From: Pseudaeromonas aegiceratis
GTDB taxonomy: Bacteria > Pseudomonadota > Gammaproteobacteria > Enterobacterales > Aeromonadaceae
DNA: 64,000 nucleotides
Direction of reading: 5' to 3'
Assembly (NCBI RefSeq): GCF_046254905.1
Contig: NZ_CP158016.1
Span: 3,162,001-3,226,000, forward strand
Both the position numbers and the translations under genes were made by a program. The notes under the pieces are model-generated. The model was not told the origin of the DNA and made no database searches. It saw nothing but the letters and a program-made list of their open reading frames with translations. Each line of letters begins with the position of its first letter. Within the stretch, counting starts at the first letter, position 1. Shown here piece by piece: positions 61,090-64,000 of the stretch.

Positions 61090-61105
61090 TTCAATGTCTG
61101 TGCCA
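61090..61105 (-). promoter_or_regulatory. Sigma-54-like promoter of glnK paralogue 1
   Basis: On the minus strand TGGCAC-N5-TTGAA: a perfect -24 element and a -12 element with one mismatch (TTGA for TTGC). The start site is expected about 30 nt upstream of the glnK ATG. Confidence 0.6.
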
Positions 61106-61177
61106 GCTATGCAATATCCGGTAAATGGCGTCGTTTGCCCCCTCATGCCGTGACAGTGACCACCAGACGCCACGCAA

Positions 61178-61216
61178 TGGTGCGCATCGCCCTGAGTAAC
61201 GCACCAAATGTGGGCT
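61178..61216 (-). promoter_or_regulatory. Possible NtrC enhancer sites
   Basis: A perfect half-site TGGTGC (61178-61183) and GCACCA-N4-TGGGCT (61201-61216) resemble the NtrC operator. They lie about 75-110 bp upstream of the sigma-54-like promoter and reach the end of the yacL gene. Confidence 0.4.
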
Positions 61217-61584
61217 CAGCCTTCCGCGACAAACTGCTGCCAGGCCCGCAGCAGCAGGGCAAAGTCCACCAGACCACAGCCCCCCAGGGACTCCTCGTCG
61301 TAGTAGCTGAGGTCGGGCTCCAGTTCTTCGTCAAACTCGAAGCGCAGGGCGTTGTCCACCAGCTCCACCTCCTCGCTTTCCAGGTGCAGGCTGAAGGCCT
61401 GGCCGTAATGGCTCACCTGCTCCTTCTCACCCGCCTCCAGCGCCGCTATATCCGCCAGCAAGGCTTCCAGACGAGGCAGATCCGCCCCCAGCTCCTCGCT
61501 CAGCCAACGGCCAAACACCTCCTGCCCCATGGCCACCTTGGCCTTCAGCCGTCCCTGGGTATCCCGGATAAATTCGTATTCCAT
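61216..61584 (-). CDS. yacL: UPF0231 family protein YacL
   Basis: A 122-residue acidic protein matching YacL: MEYEFIRDTQGRLKAKVAMG, then EVFGRWLSEELG, LRFEFDEELEPDLSYYDEES and GLVDFALLLRAWQQF. Function unknown. The ATG at 61584 follows AGGAGGT; the long open frame upstream is not coding. In E. coli yacL follows acnB directly. Here glnK-amtB lies between acnB and yacL. Confidence 0.9.
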   Translation of the reverse strand: MEYEFIRDTQGRLKAKVAMGQEVFGRWLSEELGADLPRLEALLADIAALEAGEKEQVSHYGQAFSLHLESEEVELVDNALRFEFDEELEPDLSYYDEESLGGCGLVDFALLLRAWQQFVAEG

Positions 61585-61636
61585 GGCACACCTCCTGACC
61601 AGCCTCGAGTCTACCCTGAGCCGGCCGCCGGCCCAA

Positions 61637-61664
61637 CAAAAAAGCCCCGCCAAATGGCGGGGCT
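61637..61664 (-). terminator. Intrinsic terminator of amtB
   Basis: Stem AGCCCCGCC/GGCGGGGCT with a 4-nt loop, followed on the minus strand by six U. Confidence 0.92.
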
Positions 61665-61687
61665 CATGACAGCCGGAGGGCTGTGCG

Positions 61688-62929
61688 TTAGATGGAGGAC
61701 TTGACGCTGACGAACTCGGGGTAGGCATCCACACCGCAGTCGTGGATGTCCATCCCGGTGATCTCTTCTTCCTCGGAGACACGCAGACCCATGGTGGCCT
61801 TGAGTACACCCCAGACCAGCAAGGAGGCGGCGAATACCCAGCCGAAGATCACGGCAGCACCCAGCAGCTGGCTGCCGAAGGTAGCGTCGCCATTGCTGAA
61901 CGGCACGGCCATGACACCGAAGAAACCACAGACACCGTGGACTGAGATGGCGCCTACCGGATCATCGATCCGCACCTTGTCGATGGCCACGATGGCATAG
62001 ACCACCAGCACACCGGCCAGGGCACCGATCAGCACGGCCAGCATGGGGCTCGGATGCAGCGGGTCGGCGGTGATGGCCACCAGACCGGCCAGGGCACCGT
62101 TCAGCACCATGGTCAGGTCGGCCTTGCCCCAGGTCAGCTTGGTGACGATCAGGGCGGCCAGACAGCCGGCACAGGCGGCGGCATTGGTGTTCAGGAACAC
62201 CTGGCCCACGGCAATGGCGTTTTCGGCATCAGACACCATCAGCTGGGAACCGCCGTTGAAACCGAACCAGCCCATCCACAGGATGAAGGTCCCCAGGGTC
62301 GCCAGAGGCATGTTGGAACCGGGGATCGGGTAGATTTCACCGTTCTTGCCATACTTGCCACGACGGGCACCCAGCAGCAGCACACCGGCCAGGGCGGCGG
62401 CGGCGCCGGCCATGTGGACTATGCCGGAGCCGGCGAAGTCAGAGAAGCCAGCGGCGCTCAGGAAGCCACCACCCCAGGTCCAGAAACCTTCTACCGGATA
62501 GATGACGCCGGTCATCACCACGGAGAACAGCAGGAAAACCCACAGCTTCATCCGCTCGGCCACGGCACCGGAGACGATGGACATGGCGGTGGCGACAAAC
62601 ACCACCTGGAAGAAGAAGTCAGATTCCAAGGAGTGGCTGGCATCGGCCGCCTGGGTACCGATCAGGGTGCCCAGGGTGGGCAGCCAACCCCCTTCGGGGT
62701 TATCCACATACATGATGTGGTAGCCGATGAACAGGTACAGGGTACAGGCGATGGCGTACAGCAGTATGTTCTTGGTCAGGATTTCGGTGGTGTTCTTGGC
62801 CCGCACCAGACCGGCTTCCAGCATGGCGAAACCGGCTGCCATCCACATCACCAGGGCACCTGTGATGAGGAAATAGAAGGTATCGAGGGCGAAGCGTAGC
62901 TCGCCAACTGTGGTGGTTAATTCTTCCAT
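61688..62929 (-). CDS. amtB: Ammonium transporter AmtB
   Basis: A 413-residue trimeric ammonium channel with 11 helices. FYFLITGALVMWMAAGFAML and EAGLVRAKN are diagnostic near the N-terminus; the pore twin histidines are in GSGIVHMAGAAAALAGVLLL and SVHGVCGFFGV. DPVGAISVHG and a C-terminal tail ending MDIHDCGVDAYPEF provide the GlnK-binding regulatory region. It starts 20 nt after glnK paralogue 2, a classic glnK-amtB operon. Confidence 0.96.
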   Translation of the reverse strand: MEELTTTVGELRFALDTFYFLITGALVMWMAAGFAMLEAGLVRAKNTTEILTKNILLYAIACTLYLFIGYHIMYVDNPEGGWLPTLGTLIGTQAADASHSLESDFFFQVVFVATAMSIVSGAVAERMKLWVFLLFSVVMTGVIYPVEGFWTWGGGFLSAAGFSDFAGSGIVHMAGAAAALAGVLLLGARRGKYGKNGEIYPIPGSNMPLATLGTFILWMGWFGFNGGSQLMVSDAENAIAVGQVFLNTNAAACAGCLAALIVTKLTWGKADLTMVLNGALAGLVAITADPLHPSPMLAVLIGALAGVLVVYAIVAIDKVRIDDPVGAISVHGVCGFFGVMAVPFSNGDATFGSQLLGAAVIFGWVFAASLLVWGVLKATMGLRVSEEEEITGMDIHDCGVDAYPEFVSVKSSI

Positions 62930-62949
62930 GTTATATCTCCCTGATTATC

Positions 62950-63288
62950 TTAAAGCGCTTCCGTGTCCAGCTCGCCGGTACGGATCCGCACGGCGTGGGA
63001 CAAGTCATAGACGAAGATCTTGCCGTCACCGATCTTGCCGGTATAGGCGGCCTTGCAGATGGCTTCGATGACGTTCTCGACGTTCTCGGCGGCGGTGGCG
63101 ATTTCCAGCTTCACCTTGGGCAGAAAATCCACCTGGTATTCGGCACCCCGGTACAGTTCGGTGTGACCCTTCTGGCGACCAAAGCCTTTTACTTCTGAGA
63201 CGGTCAATCCTTCGACCCCCAGGCTGGAGATGGCTTGGCGCACATCGTCCAACTTGAACGGCTTGATAATGGCGGTAATCAATTTCAT
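62950..63288 (-). CDS. glnK: P-II nitrogen regulatory protein GlnK (paralogue 2, with amtB)
   Basis: A 112-residue PII protein with Tyr51 in the T-loop HTELYRGAEYQVDF and RIRTGELDTEAL at the C-terminus. It is very similar to paralogue 1. Position directly upstream of amtB identifies it as the GlnK that blocks AmtB when nitrogen is plentiful. A sigma-54-like element lies upstream. Confidence 0.95.
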   Translation of the reverse strand: MKLITAIIKPFKLDDVRQAISSLGVEGLTVSEVKGFGRQKGHTELYRGAEYQVDFLPKVKLEIATAAENVENVIEAICKAAYTGKIGDGKIFVYDLSHAVRIRTGELDTEAL

Positions 63289-63336
63289 CCTGAACTCTCC
63301 TGCTAGACGGTCATAAAGTTTCGCCGCTAGGTTTTA

Positions 63337-63352
63337 ATCAAGAGTCATGCCA
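63337..63352 (-). promoter_or_regulatory. Sigma-54-like promoter of glnK-amtB
   Basis: On the minus strand TGGCAT-N5-TTGAT, the same -24/-12 pattern and the same TTGA variant as at the other glnK. It starts 49 nt upstream of the ATG, the other 42 nt. Confidence 0.55.
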
Positions 63353-63520
63353 ACCCGTCAGTGGGTCGCCGATCCCCCTGGCGCCCCTGATCCGGCCCCC
63401 ACCCCCGCCGAGCCACCGCCCCTCATCCCGGCAGGCCCCAAAGATAACCGCCAAATCGGTGCAAACTGCGCACTTAATGGTCATGGCGGTGCAACTCCAG
63501 GCCCCCTCCCGGCACTAGGC

Positions 63521-63549
63521 AAAAAAAAAGCCTCATAACGAGGCTTTTT
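63521..63549 (-). terminator. Intrinsic terminator of acnB
   Basis: AAAAGCCTC/GAGGCTTTT stem with a 5-nt loop and a nine-U run on the minus strand, 37 nt after the acnB stop. Confidence 0.9.
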
Positions 63550-63585
63550 ATGGGGTTACTGGGTCCAATCCCGGACCTATGTTCA

Positions 63586-64000
63586 TCAGGCCGGCTGGCT
63601 AAAGATCACCGCCTCGGCCTTCTGCACATAGCTGCCGATCTCGTTGAAGTTGAGATAGCGATAGGTGTCCGCCGCCGTGGCATCCAGCTTGGCCGCATAC
63701 TGCAGGTACTCGGGCACGCTGGGGATCTTGCCCAGGATGGCCGCCACCGCCGCCAGCTCCGCCGAGGCCAGGTAGACGTTGGCCCCCTTGCCCAGCCGGT
63801 TGGGGAAGTTGCGGGTGGAGGTGGACACCACGCTCGCGCCGTCGGCGACCCGGGCCTGGTTCCCCATGCACAGGGAGCAGCCGGGGATCTCGATGCGGGC
63901 CCCGACCCGGCCGAAGATGCCGTAGTAACCCTCCTCGGTGAGCTGATCCCGGTCCATCTTGGTGGGCGGCGCTATCCACAGGCGGGTCGCCAGCTGGCCG
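63586..64000 (-). CDS. acnB: Aconitate hydratase B, C-terminal part (truncated by window end)
   Basis: The last 137 residues of AcnB, the main TCA-cycle aconitase; the rest lies beyond the window. TKMDRDQLTEEGYYGIFGRV, then IEIPGCSLCMGNQARVADGA with two of the three Fe-S ligand cysteines, and STSTRNFPNRLGKGANVYLA match E. coli AcnB almost residue for residue. The third cysteine is outside. The gene ends 37 nt before a strong terminator and is upstream of glnK-amtB and yacL. Confidence 0.96.
   Translation of the reverse strand, partial: GQLATRLWIAPPTKMDRDQLTEEGYYGIFGRVGARIEIPGCSLCMGNQARVADGASVVSTSTRNFPNRLGKGANVYLASAELAAVAAILGKIPSVPEYLQYAAKLDATAADTYRYLNFNEIGSYVQKAEAVIFSQPA

Noticed and set aside
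61216..61809. 197-residue form of YacL
   Set aside because: The upstream 75 residues overlap the amtB terminator and 3' end. The AGGAGGT site at 61584 marks the real start.
63353..63520. Second sigma-54 promoter for glnK-amtB farther upstream (near 63490-63506)
   Set aside because: It has TTGCA but a poor -24 element, and the element at 63337-63352 is better placed.

Overview
The window is chromosomal DNA from a GC-rich gammaproteobacterium. It has a MutH mismatch-repair endonuclease, LuxS, a NhaR/NhaA pair, the Na+-motor flagellar protein MotX, a type IV pilus minor-pilin cluster and GlnK/AmtB nitrogen control. Protein sequences resemble Enterobacterales and Vibrionales orthologues closely but not identically. 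Together with the synteny this points to the Aeromonadales, most likely a marine Aeromonadaceae such as the Oceanimonas/Zobellella/Oceanisphaera group. That genus-level guess is inference. Almost all of the window is core genome. I see no prophage, insertion sequence, CRISPR array, rRNA operon or toxin-antitoxin system.

Layout. 0-6.4 kb: a truncated LysR regulator, an HD-GYP c-di-GMP phosphodiesterase, a giant DUF2339 membrane protein, and DUF2789-fumC. 6.4-14.4 kb: tRNA-Leu(CAA), an RDD protein, lptF-lptG (LPS export) and divergent pepA-holC-valS. 14.5-21.9 kb: a chemoreceptor next to an SLC13 carrier, several exported proteins of unknown role, a serine hydrolase, and a GDT1-type manganese exporter behind a yybP-ykoY riboswitch. 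22-26.3 kb: periplasmic alpha-amylase, luxS-rraB, an SLT-type lipoprotein and glnB. 26.4-31.4 kb: a fimT-pilW-pilX-pilV operon divergent from pilE; its pilV-type protein has an unusual 701 residues and no pilY1 is present. 31.4-38.8 kb: ribF-ileS-lspA-ispH, murJ and rpsT. 38.9-41.7 kb: an ArsR/YgaV-type regulator, nhaR and nhaA. 41.8-47.6 kb: ptsP, lgt-thyA and rppH, then a 658-bp gene-free interval carrying DnaA boxes, then mutH. 47.7-53.9 kb: a lone CBM48 protein, rpsP-rimM-trmD-rplS, ffh, ypjD and a CorB/HlyC-type transporter. 53.9-59.4 kb: motX, mdh, artPJQM and argR. 59.4-64 kb: a MITE-like repeat, a Dyp peroxidase, two glnK genes with sigma-54-like promoters, amtB, yacL and the 3' end of acnB.

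Functional themes. Nitrogen sensing is heavily represented, with three PII proteins and AmtB. The arginine importer lies beside ArgR with an ARG-box-like palindrome between them. Central carbon metabolism is represented by fumC, mdh and acnB. Sodium biology (nhaA/nhaR, motX) and envelope biogenesis (lptFG, lspA, lgt, murJ) fit a marine or brackish Gram-negative.

The points most worth a second look are the pilV-type protein with a large tip domain, the DARS2-like rppH-mutH interval, the candidate small RNA near 21.33-21.42 kb, the manganese riboswitch and the paired sigma-54 glnK units. Start codons were chosen from ribosome-binding sites and orthologue N-termini, so several genes begin inside their longest open frame.
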